DNA from: Knoellia koreensis
GTDB lineage: Bacteria > Actinomycetota > Actinomycetes > Actinomycetales > Dermatophilaceae
Assembly (NCBI RefSeq): GCF_013041615.1
Contig: NZ_JABEPQ010000001.1
Span: forward strand, 612,976-676,975
Length of the DNA stretch: 64,000 nt
Reading direction: 5' to 3'
The notes beneath the pieces were generated by a model that saw only the letters and a list, made by a program, of their open reading frames with translations, ran no database searches and was not told where the DNA came from. This document shows positions 44,873-54,909 of this stretch, in pieces. Every line of letters begins with the position of its first letter. Position 1 is the first letter of the stretch. The position numbers and the translations under genes were made by a program.

Positions 44873-45769
44873 TCACAGGCCCGCGGACGAGTAGAGCTCG
44901 CCGACCTCCTTGGACGTGAGCTTGCGCATCTTGCCGGGCTTGGTGTCGCCGAGCCGGATCGGCCCGACCTGGGTGCGGACGAGCGACAGCACCGGGTGCC
45001 CCACGGCGTCGAGCAGCCGGCGCACGATGTGCTTGCGCCCCTCGTGGAGCACCACCTCGACCAGCGCCTTGCCCGGTTGGGAGTCCACGACACGGAACGA
45101 GTCGACCGACGCCGGACCGTCCTCGAGCTGCACGCCCTCGCGCAGCCGCTTGCCGAGGTCGCGCGGCAGCGGGCCGGGCACCTGGGCGAGGTAGGTCTTG
45201 AGGACGCCGTACTGCGGGTGCTGGAGCCGGTGGGCGAGGTCGCCGTCGTTGGTGAGCAGCAGCAGGCCCTCGGTGTCGGCGTCGAGCCGGCCGACGTGGA
45301 ACAGCCGCTGCTCTCGGTTGCCGACGTAGTCGCCGATGTTGATGCGGCCCAGCTCGTCGCTCATCGTCGTGACGACCCCGAGCGGCTTGTTGAACGCGAA
45401 GTAGAGGCGCGACTCGTCCAGCTGCACCCGGACGCCGTCGACGTGGACGACCTGGTCGGGGCGGATGCGCACCCCCAGCTCGGTCACGACCTGCCCGTCG
45501 ACCTCGACCCGGCCGTCGGCGATGAGGTTCTCGCACACGCGCCGCGACCCGACTCCCGCTGCGGCGAGCAGCTTCTGGAGGCGTATGCCGTCGGGGTCGT
45601 GCACGTCGATGTCCGGCTTGGGTGCCTCTCGCGGCGTGCGGGTGGGCTGGCTGCGCTTGGTCGTGCCGGAGCCGCCGCGCTGGGGCCGGGCCGGCTTGCC
45701 CGAGCGGGCTGCCGTGGGCCGGGCCGGGCGGCGGGGCTGGCCGTTGCCGCGGTTCTTCGGGGGTGTCAT
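44873..45769 (-). CDS. rluB: 23S rRNA pseudouridine synthase RluB family
   Basis: 298 residues. A basic Pro/Arg/Lys-rich N-terminal extension (1-55) leads to an S4 RNA-binding domain (RLQKLLAAAGVGSRRVCE) and a pseudouridine synthase domain with catalytic Asp in GRLDADTEGLLLLTND. The start overlaps scpB by 4 bp. The exact uridine modified is inferred from E. coli RluB. Confidence 0.87.
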   Translation of the reverse strand: MTPPKNRGNGQPRRPARPTAARSGKPARPQRGGSGTTKRSQPTRTPREAPKPDIDVHDPDGIRLQKLLAAAGVGSRRVCENLIADGRVEVDGQVVTELGVRIRPDQVVHVDGVRVQLDESRLYFAFNKPLGVVTTMSDELGRINIGDYVGNREQRLFHVGRLDADTEGLLLLTNDGDLAHRLQHPQYGVLKTYLAQVPGPLPRDLGKRLREGVQLEDGPASVDSFRVVDSQPGKALVEVVLHEGRKHIVRRLLDAVGHPVLSLVRTQVGPIRLGDTKPGKMRKLTSKEVGELYSSAGL

Positions 45770-46404
45770 CCGCGTCCCTGTTCTGCGATCTCGTCGAGCA
45801 CGTCGACCTCGGGCAGGTATGGCGCCAGGGCCGGCAGCTCGTCCAGCGACTGGAGCCCGAGGCGCTGGAGGAAGTAGTCGGTGGTGCCGTAGAGGACCGC
45901 GCCGCCCTCACCCTCGGCGCCCAGCTCCTCGATCAGCCCACGGGTGAGCAGGGTGCGCACCACGCCGTCGACGTTGACGCCGCGCACAGCGCTGACCCGC
46001 GACCGCGAGATCGGCTGGCGGTAGGCGATGACGGCGAGCGTCTCCAGCGACGCCTGGGTGAGCTTGGCCTGCTGGCCGTCGAGGAGGAACTTCTCCACCA
46101 CCGGCGCGTAGTCGCTGCGGCTGTACACGCGCCAGCCACCCGCGACCTGGCGCAGGGTGAAGCCGCGCTGCTGCGCGGCATACTCCTCCTCCAGCTCGGC
46201 CAGGTGACCCCGCACGTCCTCGACCGGCAGCTCGAGCGCCGACGCCAGGGCCACGTCGGTGACCGGCTCGTCGACGACCATGAGCACCGCCTCGATGGCC
46301 GAACGCGCACCACCGGGGAACTCGCCCACGTCGAAGGCGATCTGTTCCTCCGGCACCACCTCGTCGGGGGCGGTCTCCTCGACCTGCGCCTGGGGCTCAC
46401 TCAT
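45766..46404 (-). CDS. scpB: Segregation and condensation protein B
   Basis: 212 residues. Two winged-helix domains typical of ScpB: AIEAVLMVVDEPVTDVALAS and LETLAVIAYRQPISRSRVSA with VRGVNVDGVVRTLLTRGLI. Bridges the SMC-ScpA ring. Overlaps scpA by 8 bp; SMC itself is not in the window. Confidence 0.93.
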   Translation of the reverse strand: MSEPQAQVEETAPDEVVPEEQIAFDVGEFPGGARSAIEAVLMVVDEPVTDVALASALELPVEDVRGHLAELEEEYAAQQRGFTLRQVAGGWRVYSRSDYAPVVEKFLLDGQQAKLTQASLETLAVIAYRQPISRSRVSAVRGVNVDGVVRTLLTRGLIEELGAEGEGGAVLYGTTDYFLQRLGLQSLDELPALAPYLPEVDVLDEIAEQGRG

Positions 46405-47299
46405 CGTCGGTGTTCTCCTGTGTGTCGCTGGCGTCGCCCTCGTCGAACTCGTCGCTGACCTCGATGTCGCCGTCGTCCGTGCCGGTCCAGCGCACGGTCA
46501 GCTCACCGAGCGCCTCGGCCTGCTCGAAGGCGATCGCCGCCTCGCGGAACAGCTCGAGCAGTGCGAGGAACCGCGCGACGATCACGAGCGTGTTGTCGGC
46601 GTCGGCCACGAGCGAGCGGAACGACGTGACCCGCTCCCGCCGCAGCCGCTGCCCGATGATGCCGGCCTGCTCGCGGACGCTGACCTGCGGGGCGTGCAGG
46701 TGGTCCAGACCGACCGACGGCGGCACCTTCGGCGTCATCGCCTTGGCCGCGATCATCGCCAGCTGCTCGGGCGTGATGCCCATGACCAGCTCGGGCAGCA
46801 GCTTGGCGAACTGCGGCTCGATCCCGGCCTGCCGCGCGGTCATCCGCCCGATCGTGGTCATCCGCTCACCGAAGTTGAACGCGATGTCCTTGAACGCGCG
46901 GTACTGCAGCAGCCGGGCGAACAGCAGGTCGCGCGCCTCGATGAGGGCGAGGTCCTCCTCGTCCTGCGGCCCGGTCTGCGGCAGCAGTCGGGACGCCTTG
47001 AGGTCGAGCAGGGTGGCGGCGATGAGCAGGAACTCCGAGGCCTGGGAGAGGTCCCAGTCGGTGTCTGCCGCCTGCGCGGCCTTGATGTGGGCGATGAACT
47101 CGTCGGTCACCTTGGCCAGGGCGATCTCGGTGATGTCGAGCTTGTGCTTGCTGATGAGGCCGAGCAGCAACTCGAACGGCCCCGAGAACACGTCGAGGTG
47201 CACCTCGAACGGGGTCGACGAACCGCGCCGGGTGATGACGCCTCCCGGCGTGATCGTGGGTGCGGACTCCTCGGGCACCTCGGCAGCCACCTCGGTCAC
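46397..47299 (-). CDS. scpA: Segregation and condensation protein A (kleisin)
   Basis: 300 residues. The N-terminal kleisin segment FEVHLDVFSGPFELLLGLI with SKHKLDITEIAL contacts the SMC head, and the C-terminal winged helix has ARFLALLELFREAAIAFEQ. GTG start 47299, 6 bp after the parA stop at 47305. Confidence 0.93.
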   Translation of the reverse strand: MTEVAAEVPEESAPTITPGGVITRRGSSTPFEVHLDVFSGPFELLLGLISKHKLDITEIALAKVTDEFIAHIKAAQAADTDWDLSQASEFLLIAATLLDLKASRLLPQTGPQDEEDLALIEARDLLFARLLQYRAFKDIAFNFGERMTTIGRMTARQAGIEPQFAKLLPELVMGITPEQLAMIAAKAMTPKVPPSVGLDHLHAPQVSVREQAGIIGQRLRRERVTSFRSLVADADNTLVIVARFLALLELFREAAIAFEQAEALGELTVRWTGTDDGDIEVSDEFDEGDASDTQENTDDE

Positions 47300-47304
47300 G
47301 GCGG

Positions 47305-48249
47305 TCAGGCCGCACCGCCCCGCGCGATGAGCTCGCGGGCGAGCTGGCGGTATGCCGCGGCACCGCTGTGCGAGGACTCGTAGGTCGTGATCGGCTCGGC
47401 TGCGAGGGACGCGTCGGGGAACTTGACCGTGCGGCTGATGACGGTGTGGAACACCTGGTCACCGAAGTGGTCGACCACGCTCGCGACGACCTCGCGCGAG
47501 TGGTTGGTGCGGGAGTCGAACATCGTCGCGAGGATGCCGTCGATCTGAAGCCGCGGGTTGAGCCGGTCGGTGATCTTGTTGATCGTGTCGATGAGCAGCG
47601 CCACACCGCGCATCGCGAAGTACTCGGTCTCGAGCGGGATCACGACGCCGTGGGCGGCCGTGAGCGCGTTGACGGTGAGCAGGCCGAGCGACGGCTGGCA
47701 GTCGATGAGGATGACGTCGTAGTCGTCGAGCACGGGCCGCAGCACCCGGGCGAGGATCTGCTCGCGGGCGACCTCGCCGACGAGCTGCACCTCCGCGGCC
47801 GACAGGTCGATGTTGGCCGGCACGACGTCGAGGCCGTCGATGGTGGTGTGCTGGATGACGTCGCGCACGTCGTGGCCCCGCTCGACGAGCAGGTTGTAGA
47901 TGGTCACGTCGAGCTCGTTGGCGCGCACACCCAGCCCCACGGACAGGGCGCCCTGCGGGTCGAAGTCGATGAGCAGCACCTTGCGGCCCACCTCGGCGAG
48001 CGCGGCGCCCAGGTTGATGGTGGTCGTGGTCTTGCCGACGCCACCCTTCTGGTTGCACATGGCGATGATGCGGGCCGGGCCGTGGCTGGCGAGCTTCGCC
48101 GGCTCGGGGAAGTCGGGCAGCGGCCGACCGGTGGGCCCGATCTGGCCGGCTCCGGCGCCCTCGGTGCCGGGCAGGTGGTCACTGCTCGACGACGCGGCGT
48201 CCGCGGGGACCTCCGACGGGATCGGGGTCGTGGTCACCTCAGGGTCCAC
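47305..48249 (-). CDS. ParA/Soj-type chromosome-partitioning ATPase
   Basis: About 314 residues. Deviant Walker A KGGVGKTTTT at about 68-77, LLIDFDPQGALSVGLG, and LIDCQPSLGLLTVNAL typical of ParA ATPases. This is the 'second' ParA encoded next to scpA in actinobacteria, distinct from the origin parAB operon; its cargo is unclear. GTG 48249 is favoured by GGGAG about 11 nt upstream; GTG 48309 is possible. The N-terminal 55 residues are disordered-looking. Confidence 0.88.
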   Translation of the reverse strand: MDPEVTTTPIPSEVPADAASSSSDHLPGTEGAGAGQIGPTGRPLPDFPEPAKLASHGPARIIAMCNQKGGVGKTTTTINLGAALAEVGRKVLLIDFDPQGALSVGLGVRANELDVTIYNLLVERGHDVRDVIQHTTIDGLDVVPANIDLSAAEVQLVGEVAREQILARVLRPVLDDYDVILIDCQPSLGLLTVNALTAAHGVVIPLETEYFAMRGVALLIDTINKITDRLNPRLQIDGILATMFDSRTNHSREVVASVVDHFGDQVFHTVISRTVKFPDASLAAEPITTYESSHSGAAAYRQLARELIARGGAA

Positions 48250-48343
48250 TGTCGTTTCACTCCCGGTGCGCTGGCGTTCGTCGGTCAGCCTCTCGCTGAT
48301 CGCACCGACCCTATCAGCGTGATTCGCCCGGTTCGCGCTCTGC

Positions 48344-49273
48344 TCAGCGGGCGCGCGGGTGGGCCTGCGCATAGACCTCGCGGAGCCGTTGGACGGTCAC
48401 GAGCGTGTAGATCTGGGTGGTCGTCACCGAGGCGTGCCCGAGCAGCTCCTGGACGACGCGGACGTCGGCGCCGCCCTCGAGCAGGTGGGTGGCGAACGAG
48501 TGCCGCAGCGTGTGCGGCGACAGGTGACCGGCGAGCCCGGCCCGGTCGGCCGCCTGCCGCAGCGCCGCCCACGCCGACTGGCGCGACAGGCGGTTCCCCC
48601 GCTGGTTGAGGAACACCGCGGGCGTCCCCTTGCCCCCGGTCGACAGGGCCGGACGCCCACGCACGAGGTAGGCGGACAGCGCCGCCGCGGCATACGAGCC
48701 CAGCGGGACGATGCGCTCCTTGCGCCCCTTGCCGAAGAGCCGCACGACCCCCTCGTCGGTGTCGATGTCGTCGAGGTCGAGGCCGACGGCCTCGCTGATG
48801 CGCGCCCCGCAGCCGTAGAGGACCTCGAGCAGGGCGCGGTCACGCAGCGAGACCGGCGTGTCGCCGAGGCTGGCGGCGTCGAGGAGGCGCTCCACCTCGT
48901 CGATGCCGATCGCCTTGGGCAGGCGCGAGGGCGGCTTGGGTGGGCTGACCGAGGCGGCCGGGTCGGTGCCCACCTCACCCTCGAGCGCGAGGAACTTGTG
49001 GAAGCCGCGCACCGCGACGAGGGTGCGGGCTGCCGACGACGCCGCGAGCGGCGGGTGGTCTGCGCTGCCCTCGCGCAGCGCCGCGAGGAAGTCGGTGACG
49101 TGGGCTTCGGTGACGTCGCCCGGGTCGCTCACGCCACGACCGGACAGGTATGCCGTGTAGCGGGCGAGGTCGCGCCGGTAGGACTTGAGGGTGTTGTCGC
49201 TGGCGCCGCGCTCGACCTGGAGGTGGCCGAGCCAGTCCTGCACGGCCCGGTGGAGCGCGGTCGTGGCAGGCAC
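48344..49273 (-). CDS. xerD: Tyrosine recombinase XerD
   Basis: 309 residues. N-terminal core-binding domain (1-110) and catalytic domain with Arg158 (GARISE), Lys182 (GKGRKER), His254-x2-Arg257 (SPHTLRHSF), His280 (LGHAS) and Tyr289 (TQIYT). Resolves chromosome dimers at dif, with FtsK. The position upstream of parA-scpA-scpB is the conserved one in actinobacteria. Confidence 0.92.
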   Translation of the reverse strand: MPATTALHRAVQDWLGHLQVERGASDNTLKSYRRDLARYTAYLSGRGVSDPGDVTEAHVTDFLAALREGSADHPPLAASSAARTLVAVRGFHKFLALEGEVGTDPAASVSPPKPPSRLPKAIGIDEVERLLDAASLGDTPVSLRDRALLEVLYGCGARISEAVGLDLDDIDTDEGVVRLFGKGRKERIVPLGSYAAAALSAYLVRGRPALSTGGKGTPAVFLNQRGNRLSRQSAWAALRQAADRAGLAGHLSPHTLRHSFATHLLEGGADVRVVQELLGHASVTTTQIYTLVTVQRLREVYAQAHPRAR

Positions 49274-49291
49274 GGTGGGAGTGTAGGCGCC

Positions 49292-49906
49292 ATGAAGCTC
49301 TACGCAGACCTGCCGGGCCGCCGCACCATGCAGATCCTCGCCGACGTCGCCATGGTGGCGTGGGTGTGCCTCTGGGCCTGGGTGGGCCGCCTGGTCCACG
49401 ACACGACGATGGAGCTGGCCGCGCCGGGGCGGAAGCTGCAGAGCGCGGGCACGGGGTTCCGCGACCAGATGACCAGTGCGGGTGACCGGGTGAGCGACGT
49501 CCCCCTGGTCGGCGACAAGATCGCCGGACCGTTCCGCACCGCCGGTGGGGCCGGGACGACGATCGAGCAAGCGGGCACCGACCTCGTCGACTCGGTCACC
49601 AAGCTCGCGAACCTGCTCGGCTGGGTCACCGCCCTCGTGCCGATCGTCATCGTCGGGCTGGTGTGGCTGCTGCTGCGGGGCCGGTTCGTGCGACGGGCCA
49701 GCGCGGCTCAGCGCTTCATCGACGCAGCGGCCGACCTCGACCTCTTCGCGTTGCGGGCCATGGCGCGTCAGCCGATGCGCAAGATCGCCGACGTCTCCGA
49801 CGACCCCACCGGCGCGTGGCGACGCGGCGACCCCGCCGTCATCCGGGCCCTGGCCCTGCTGGAGCTCAAGGACTCGGGTCTGCGCCCGCCGTCACCTGCG
49901 GCCTGA
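49292..49906 (+). CDS. Two-helix membrane protein, hypothetical
   Basis: 204 residues. Hydrophobic segments at about 16-34 ([20 protein letters not shown]) and 114-131 ([18 protein letters not shown]) flank a likely extracytoplasmic amphipathic region; the tail carries [19 protein letters not shown]. Family recurs in actinobacteria next to xerD/hisS; function unknown. Its start is divergent to xerD with 18 bp between. The 3' end overlaps hisS by 41 bp on the other strand. Confidence 0.7.
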   Translation: MKLYADLPGRRTMQILADVAMVAWVCLWAWVGRLVHDTTMELAAPGRKLQSAGTGFRDQMTSAGDRVSDVPLVGDKIAGPFRTAGGAGTTIEQAGTDLVDSVTKLANLLGWVTALVPIVIVGLVWLLLRGRFVRRASAAQRFIDAAADLDLFALRAMARQPMRKIADVSDDPTGAWRRGDPAVIRALALLELKDSGLRPPSPAA

Positions 49907-51215
49907 GGTCCTCGGCGGGCGGCTGCCACGTCGATGCGTCGGCGTCGTCTTGCTGGCCCGAGCGGATGTCCTTGACCTGGTCGCCCCCGGACTCGGCCGC
50001 ACCCGGGAACCAGACGTACGGGATCCCACGCCGCTCGGCATACCGGATCTGCTTGCCGAACTTGGCCGGCTTGGGTGCGACCTCGCACGGTATGCCGCGC
50101 TGCCGCAGCGCCGTGGCGATGCCCACCGAGGTGGGGCGTGACTCCTCGTCGTTGACGGCGACCAGGACGGCCGCCGGGGTCGAGCGCGAGGCGGTGACCA
50201 GCCCCTTGGACAGCAGCAGCCCGAGCAGGCGCGAGACACCGATCGAGATGCCGACCCCGGGGTAGGTCGTCTTCCCGTCCGAGGCGAGCGAGTCGTAGCG
50301 CCCGCCGGAGCAGAACGAGCCCCACGACTCGTAGCCGGCGAGCTGGGTCTCGTAGACGGTGCCGGTGTAGTAGTCGAGGCCCCGGGCGATCTTGAGGTCC
50401 GCGACCATGGCGCCGGGCGCGTTGTCCATGCCCGCGCGGATCACGGCGGCGAGCGCGTCGAGCCCCTCGTCGAGCGTGGGGTGCGAGACCCCGAGCGCCC
50501 GCACCTGCTCGACGAAGGACAGGTCGGCAGAACGGATCCCGGCCAGCGCGAGGCACTGCTGCGCCTGCTCGGGCGTGCACCCGGCGGCGACGAGCTGCTC
50601 GGCCACCTTGTCCGGGCCGATCTTGTCGAGCTTGTCGACGATGCGCAGCGTGCCGGCCACGTCCTCGATGCCGATGCCGCGGTAGAAGCCCTCGGGGATC
50701 TTGCGGTTGTTGACCTGGATCACCATCGGCGGGATCGGCAGCTTGCGGAAGACCTCGGCGATGACCAGCGGCATCTCGGCCTCGAAGTGCGGCGCCAGCT
50801 CGCCCACGTCGACGACGTCGATGTCGGCCTGGGTGAACTCGCGGTAGCGGCCCTCCTGCGGCCGCTCGCCGCGCCACACCTTCTGGATCTGGTAGCGGCG
50901 GAACGGGAACGACAGGTGCCCGGCGTTCTCGAGCACGTAGCGCGCGAACGGCACGGTGAGGTCGAAGTGCAACCCCAGCTCGGAGTCCGCAGCCGCCGTC
51001 GCCTCGTCGGCCGCGAGCCGCCGGATGCCGTAGATCTCCTTGTCCGCGTCGCCGCCCTTGCCGAGCAGCCGCTCGACGGGCTCGACCGCCCGCGTCTCGA
51101 TCGAGGGGTACCCGTGCAGCTCGAACGTCTCGCGGATGACGTCGAGGAAGTGCTGTTCGACGATGCGCTGGGACGGGAGGTACTCGGGGAAACCGCTGAT
51201 CGGGCTGATCTTCAC
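49866..51215 (-). CDS. hisS: Histidyl-tRNA synthetase
   Basis: 449 residues, class II synthetase. [14 protein letters not shown], the histidine-specific [13 protein letters not shown] loop and motif 3 [14 protein letters not shown] are present, followed by an anticodon-binding domain with [21 protein letters not shown] start overlaps the MBL hydrolase stop by 4 bp. Two octamer sites at 50036 and 50090 lie in its C-terminal domain, one encoded through ATA. Confidence 0.93.
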   Translation of the reverse strand: MKISPISGFPEYLPSQRIVEQHFLDVIRETFELHGYPSIETRAVEPVERLLGKGGDADKEIYGIRRLAADEATAAADSELGLHFDLTVPFARYVLENAGHLSFPFRRYQIQKVWRGERPQEGRYREFTQADIDVVDVGELAPHFEAEMPLVIAEVFRKLPIPPMVIQVNNRKIPEGFYRGIGIEDVAGTLRIVDKLDKIGPDKVAEQLVAAGCTPEQAQQCLALAGIRSADLSFVEQVRALGVSHPTLDEGLDALAAVIRAGMDNAPGAMVADLKIARGLDYYTGTVYETQLAGYESWGSFCSGGRYDSLASDGKTTYPGVGISIGVSRLLGLLLSKGLVTASRSTPAAVLVAVNDEESRPTSVGIATALRQRGIPCEVAPKPAKFGKQIRYAERRGIPYVWFPGAAESGGDQVKDIRSGQQDDADASTWQPPAEDLRPQVTAGADPSP

Positions 51216-51913
51216 GCGGTCAATCCTTGCAGGTAGGGGTTGGTCGCCCGCTCACGGTCCATCGTCGTCGCCGGCCCGTGCCCTGGCAGCACGAGCGTCG
51301 TGTCCGGCAGGGGCAGGACGACGTCGCGCAGCGAGCGCTGCATCGCCGCGTCGCTGCCACCGGGCAGGTCGGTGCGGCCGATGGCGCCGGCGAACAGCAC
51401 GTCGCCGGAGATCACGGTCGAGTCCACGTCGACCTGGTCGGACACGCCGTCCGGCACGGACGGCATACGGAAGAGCACCGAGCCCTCGGTGTGCCCGGGC
51501 GCGTGCAGCACCTCCACGTCGAGGCCGGCGAGCGAGAGCCGCTCGTGGTCACGGACGTCGACGACGTGCTCGGGCTCCTTCCACGTCGCCTTGCGCCCGA
51601 ACTGCTGCTCCACCATGGCCAGCAGCGGCGGGCTGATGAGGGCCAGGGGGTCCTTGAGGCGATAGGCGTCGTCCGCGTGGATGTATGCCGCGGTGTCGCC
51701 TCCGCAGACGGGCGTCACCGAGTAGACGTGGTCGAGGTGGCCGTGGGTCAGCAGGACCGCAGCCGGGCGCAGGCGGTGCTCGGTGAGCAGTTCGCGCAGG
51801 GTCTCTTCCACACCGATGCCCGGGTCGACGATGAGGCACTCCTCGCCCACTGCCGGGGCGATGACGTAGCAGTTGGCGTCGATGACCTGGCCGGGGAACG
51901 CGAACGTCAGCAC
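51212..51913 (-). CDS. MBL-fold hydrolase (glyoxalase II-like)
   Basis: 233 residues, metallo-beta-lactamase fold with THGHLDHVY (metal ligands), HAPGHTEGSV and late LPGHGPATT. Similar to YcbL/GloB-type hydrolases acting on thioesters such as S-lactoylglutathione or analogues. First gene of a two-gene unit with hisS. Confidence 0.85.
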   Translation of the reverse strand: MLTFAFPGQVIDANCYVIAPAVGEECLIVDPGIGVEETLRELLTEHRLRPAAVLLTHGHLDHVYSVTPVCGGDTAAYIHADDAYRLKDPLALISPPLLAMVEQQFGRKATWKEPEHVVDVRDHERLSLAGLDVEVLHAPGHTEGSVLFRMPSVPDGVSDQVDVDSTVISGDVLFAGAIGRTDLPGGSDAAMQRSLRDVVLPLPDTTLVLPGHGPATTMDRERATNPYLQGLTA

Positions 51914-51958
51914 CCTCGCGACTCTAGCCAGCCACCTGGTGGGTTAGCGTCACCGACC

Positions 51959-54010
51959 ATGACCGGTCCGACGGTGGTCCGCGACCCTTGGGGCGTCCCG
52001 CAGCTGTGGGCGCCCGACGTCATCACCCTGTCCCGGCTGCACGGTTGGGTCACCGCGCTCGACCGGGCCTGGCAGCTCACGACGCTGCGCTGGCGCAGCG
52101 AGGGCCGGATGGCGCAGCACCTCGGCCACAACTGGGTGTCGGCCGACGTGTTCGCCCGGCAGGCGCGGCTCGAGGACACGGCCCGCCGCGCGCACGAGCG
52201 GCTCGACGACGAGACCAGGGCCTGGGTCACGGCCTACGCGGACGGGGTGACGGCGGGGCTCGCAGAGGCAACGGCGCAGACCCCCGAGCTGGCCGCGCTC
52301 GAGGTCGAGCCGGAGCCATGGCAGCCGTGGACGCCACTGTCGACGCTGCTGCTGCAGCACGTGCTGTTCGGCAGCCTGCCGGCCAAGCTGTGGCGCGACC
52401 ACGTGCGCCGGGTGAGCCCTGCCGCCCGCCAGCTGCTCGACGCCGCACCCGGCAGCGGCGACGGCGACGGGCCCGCCGGCGGCAGCAACGCCTGGGCCGT
52501 CGCGGGCGTCCGCTCCGCCACGGGGCTGCCGATGGTCGCCGGAGACCCGCATCGCACCATCGAGCTGCCCGGCGTCTACCAGCAGGTGCGGCTCGCCTGT
52601 CCCGACTTCGATGTGGTCGGCTTCGCCTTCGCCGGGGTGCCGGGTGTGCCGCACTTCGGCCACGCCGGACCCGTTGCCTGGGGCATCACCAACGCGATGG
52701 CCGACTGCCACGACGTGTATGTCGAGGACCTGCGCCGCAGTAACCACGGGCTCGAGGCCCGTGGTCCGGATGGCTGGGCACCTGCCGACACCCGGATCGA
52801 GACGGTGACGGTCGCGGGCGGCGTGCCCGTCACCGTCGAGATCGTCGAGACCGCGCGGGGCTGCGTCGTGGTCGGCGGCCCCGACGAGGACCGCGCGCTC
52901 TCGGTGCGCATGGCCCCGCGCGTGCTGCTCGACACCGGCATCGCCTCCGCCCTCGCGCTGCTGCGCGCCCGGTCGACGCAGGACGTCGAGGCCGCCTGGG
53001 CGGGCTGGGTCGAACCCGTCAACGCCGTCCTCACCGCCGATGACACCGGACGGGTCGTCGAGCTCACGGCAGGCCGGGTTCCGTTGCGGCACAACGACAA
53101 CCGCGAAGGTCCCGTGCCAGCGTGGGAGCCGGGGCACGAGTGGACCGGCTGGGCGGAACACGGTCGGGCGCCCGTGGACGACGTCGCCGTCCACGCCAAC
53201 CACTCCTCCGCGCTGACCTCGCCACACGGTCGTGACTTCGCCTCGGACGCGCGGGTCGACCGCATCGCCGACCTCCTGGCCGGGAAGGCGACGTTCGACG
53301 TCGACGACCACCGCGGCATACACATGGACACGTTCCACTCCCCCGCCCCCCGCCTCCTCGCGCGCACCCGGCACCTCGCCGGGCTCTCCCCCGCTGCCGA
53401 AGGCCTGCGGGAGGAGCTGCTCGCCTGGGACGCGCGGATGGATGCCGACAGCGTGCAGGCGGGCAGGTATGCCGCGTGGCGGGCCGCCGTGCTCCGTGAC
53501 CTCTGCGCCCATCCGCTCCTGGCCCCTTTGGTGGCGGGTGACCTGCCTACGGTCTTCGCGCCGTGGATGTCCGTGGGCTCCCGGGTGCTGCAGCGGCTCG
53601 AGGCGCTCCTCGACGACCCGCCAGCGGGCTTCGACGTGGAAGCCGCACTGGCGGCGGGGCTCGAGGCAGCCGCGGCCCACGAGGGCACCTGGGGTGAGCG
53701 GCACCGGCTGGCCGCGGTGGTGGTCGTGGCGCCCGGCGAGCCCCCAGCCGAGCACGTCAGCGTCTCCGGCGACCGCGACTGCGTCCTCGCGACGTCGTCG
53801 CTGCCTGATGCCGACGACGTCGCGGTCCAGGGGCCGGCGGCGCGGTACGTGTGGGACCTGTCGGACCGGTCCCGCAGCCGGTGGGTCGTGCCACACGGCG
53901 CCGTGGGCCGCACCGGCGACCCGCACCAGCTCGACCAGCAACCGCTGTGGCTCGCCGGTGAGCTGGTGCCGGTGCCGGACGACCGGCTGGGTCCAAGGCG
54001 CCCTGCCTAG
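51959..54010 (+). CDS. Penicillin acylase family (Ntn-hydrolase), no signal peptide
   Basis: 683 residues. The autoproteolytic site is GGSNAWAVAG, with the nucleophile Ser176 becoming the beta-subunit N-terminus; HRTIELPGVYQQV and FGHAGPVAWGITNA in the beta part are further landmarks. Penicillin and homoserine-lactone acylases share this fold but are normally exported; here no signal sequence is seen before the alpha-chain, so the product may be cytosolic. Substrate unknown. ATG 51959 starts 45 bp from the divergent MBL gene. Confidence 0.83.
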   Translation: MTGPTVVRDPWGVPQLWAPDVITLSRLHGWVTALDRAWQLTTLRWRSEGRMAQHLGHNWVSADVFARQARLEDTARRAHERLDDETRAWVTAYADGVTAGLAEATAQTPELAALEVEPEPWQPWTPLSTLLLQHVLFGSLPAKLWRDHVRRVSPAARQLLDAAPGSGDGDGPAGGSNAWAVAGVRSATGLPMVAGDPHRTIELPGVYQQVRLACPDFDVVGFAFAGVPGVPHFGHAGPVAWGITNAMADCHDVYVEDLRRSNHGLEARGPDGWAPADTRIETVTVAGGVPVTVEIVETARGCVVVGGPDEDRALSVRMAPRVLLDTGIASALALLRARSTQDVEAAWAGWVEPVNAVLTADDTGRVVELTAGRVPLRHNDNREGPVPAWEPGHEWTGWAEHGRAPVDDVAVHANHSSALTSPHGRDFASDARVDRIADLLAGKATFDVDDHRGIHMDTFHSPAPRLLARTRHLAGLSPAAEGLREELLAWDARMDADSVQAGRYAAWRAAVLRDLCAHPLLAPLVAGDLPTVFAPWMSVGSRVLQRLEALLDDPPAGFDVEAALAAGLEAAAAHEGTWGERHRLAAVVVVAPGEPPAEHVSVSGDRDCVLATSSLPDADDVAVQGPAARYVWDLSDRSRSRWVVPHGAVGRTGDPHQLDQQPLWLAGELVPVPDDRLGPRRPA

Positions 54011-54086
54011 ACTGTCGCCCACGACGGCCGCCCTCGACGGGCGACCACACGGCATACCCACTTGCCATCGACGATCGGGAGCACTG

Positions 54087-54908
54087 GTGACCAAGGAGCA
54101 GGAGCGGGCACGCGCACGCCGACGGGCGGAAAGGCTCGACGCGAAAATCGCCGCCAAGCAGGCCGAGGCAGCACGCAACAAGCAGGTCGCCGCCGTGGTG
54201 GCCGCCGTGCTCGTGGTCGTCGCGGCCTTCGTCGTCATCGCCACGAAGATGTCCGGCGACGACAGCCCCACCCCCGCCGCGGGAGGCACCACCTCGAGCC
54301 AGCCGACGCCCTCGGCGACCACCGCCGCCGTCGCGGGCTGCAAGCCCGCCCCGGCCGTCCCCGGCACCAAGGCCCAGCTGAAGCTGCCCGACAAGAAGAC
54401 CGCGGCAGGCAAGACCTACAACGCCGTCGTCAGCACCAACTGTGGCGACATCACCCTCGAGCTCGACGGCGCCAAGGCACCGCAGACGGTGGCGTCGTTC
54501 GTGCAGCTGGCCCGGCAGAACTACTTCAAGGACTCGCCCTGCCACCGGCTGACCACCTCCGGCATCTTCGTGCTCCAGTGCGGCGACCCGGCGGGCGGCA
54601 CCGGCCAGGGCCCCGGCTACAGCTTCGGCATCGAGAACGCGCCCAAGGACGGCACCTACCCGACCGGCACCCTGGCCATGGCGCGCACGCAGGACCCGAA
54701 CTCCAATGCCGACCAGTTCTTCATCGTCTACAAGGACACCAAGCTGCCCACCGAGGGCGGTGGCTACTCCATCTTCGGCAAGGTCACCAAGGGTTTGGAT
54801 ATTGTCGAGAAGATCGCCGCAGCAGGTGCGGCTGGTGGTGCCGGTGACGGCGCCCCCAACGCACCCATCAGCATCCTCACGGTTGCTGTGACCGAGAAGA
54901 AGGCCTGA
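54087..54908 (+). CDS. Membrane-anchored cyclophilin-type peptidyl-prolyl isomerase
   Basis: 273 residues. A basic cytosolic coil (1-30), one transmembrane helix (about 33-53), a Ser/Thr/Pro-rich linker and a cyclophilin domain: HRLTTSGIFVLQCGDP, GTLAMARTQDPNSNADQFFI and SIFGKVTKGLDIVEKI. Acts on proline peptide bonds outside the membrane. GTG 54087 has GGGAG 6 nt upstream. A CGGCATACC site lies in the 76-bp gap before it. The DUF349 gene follows after 1 bp. Confidence 0.87.
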   Translation: MTKEQERARARRRAERLDAKIAAKQAEAARNKQVAAVVAAVLVVVAAFVVIATKMSGDDSPTPAAGGTTSSQPTPSATTAAVAGCKPAPAVPGTKAQLKLPDKKTAAGKTYNAVVSTNCGDITLELDGAKAPQTVASFVQLARQNYFKDSPCHRLTTSGIFVLQCGDPAGGTGQGPGYSFGIENAPKDGTYPTGTLAMARTQDPNSNADQFFIVYKDTKLPTEGGGYSIFGKVTKGLDIVEKIAAAGAAGGAGDGAPNAPISILTVAVTEKKA

Positions 54909-54909
54909 C

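Noticed and set aside
43259-45877. Long plus-strand open frame opposite the DUF1648 gene, tyrA and rluB
   Set aside because: Shadow frame; the opposite-strand genes carry full family motifs and 4-bp operon overlaps.
48344-49273. A phage-type integrase marking an island
   Set aside because: Sequence and the xerD-parA-scpA-scpB context identify the housekeeping XerD.
51950-54412. 820-codon minus-strand frame opposite the penicillin-acylase gene
   Set aside because: No domain, Arg/Gly-rich; the plus-strand protein has a complete Ntn-hydrolase layout.
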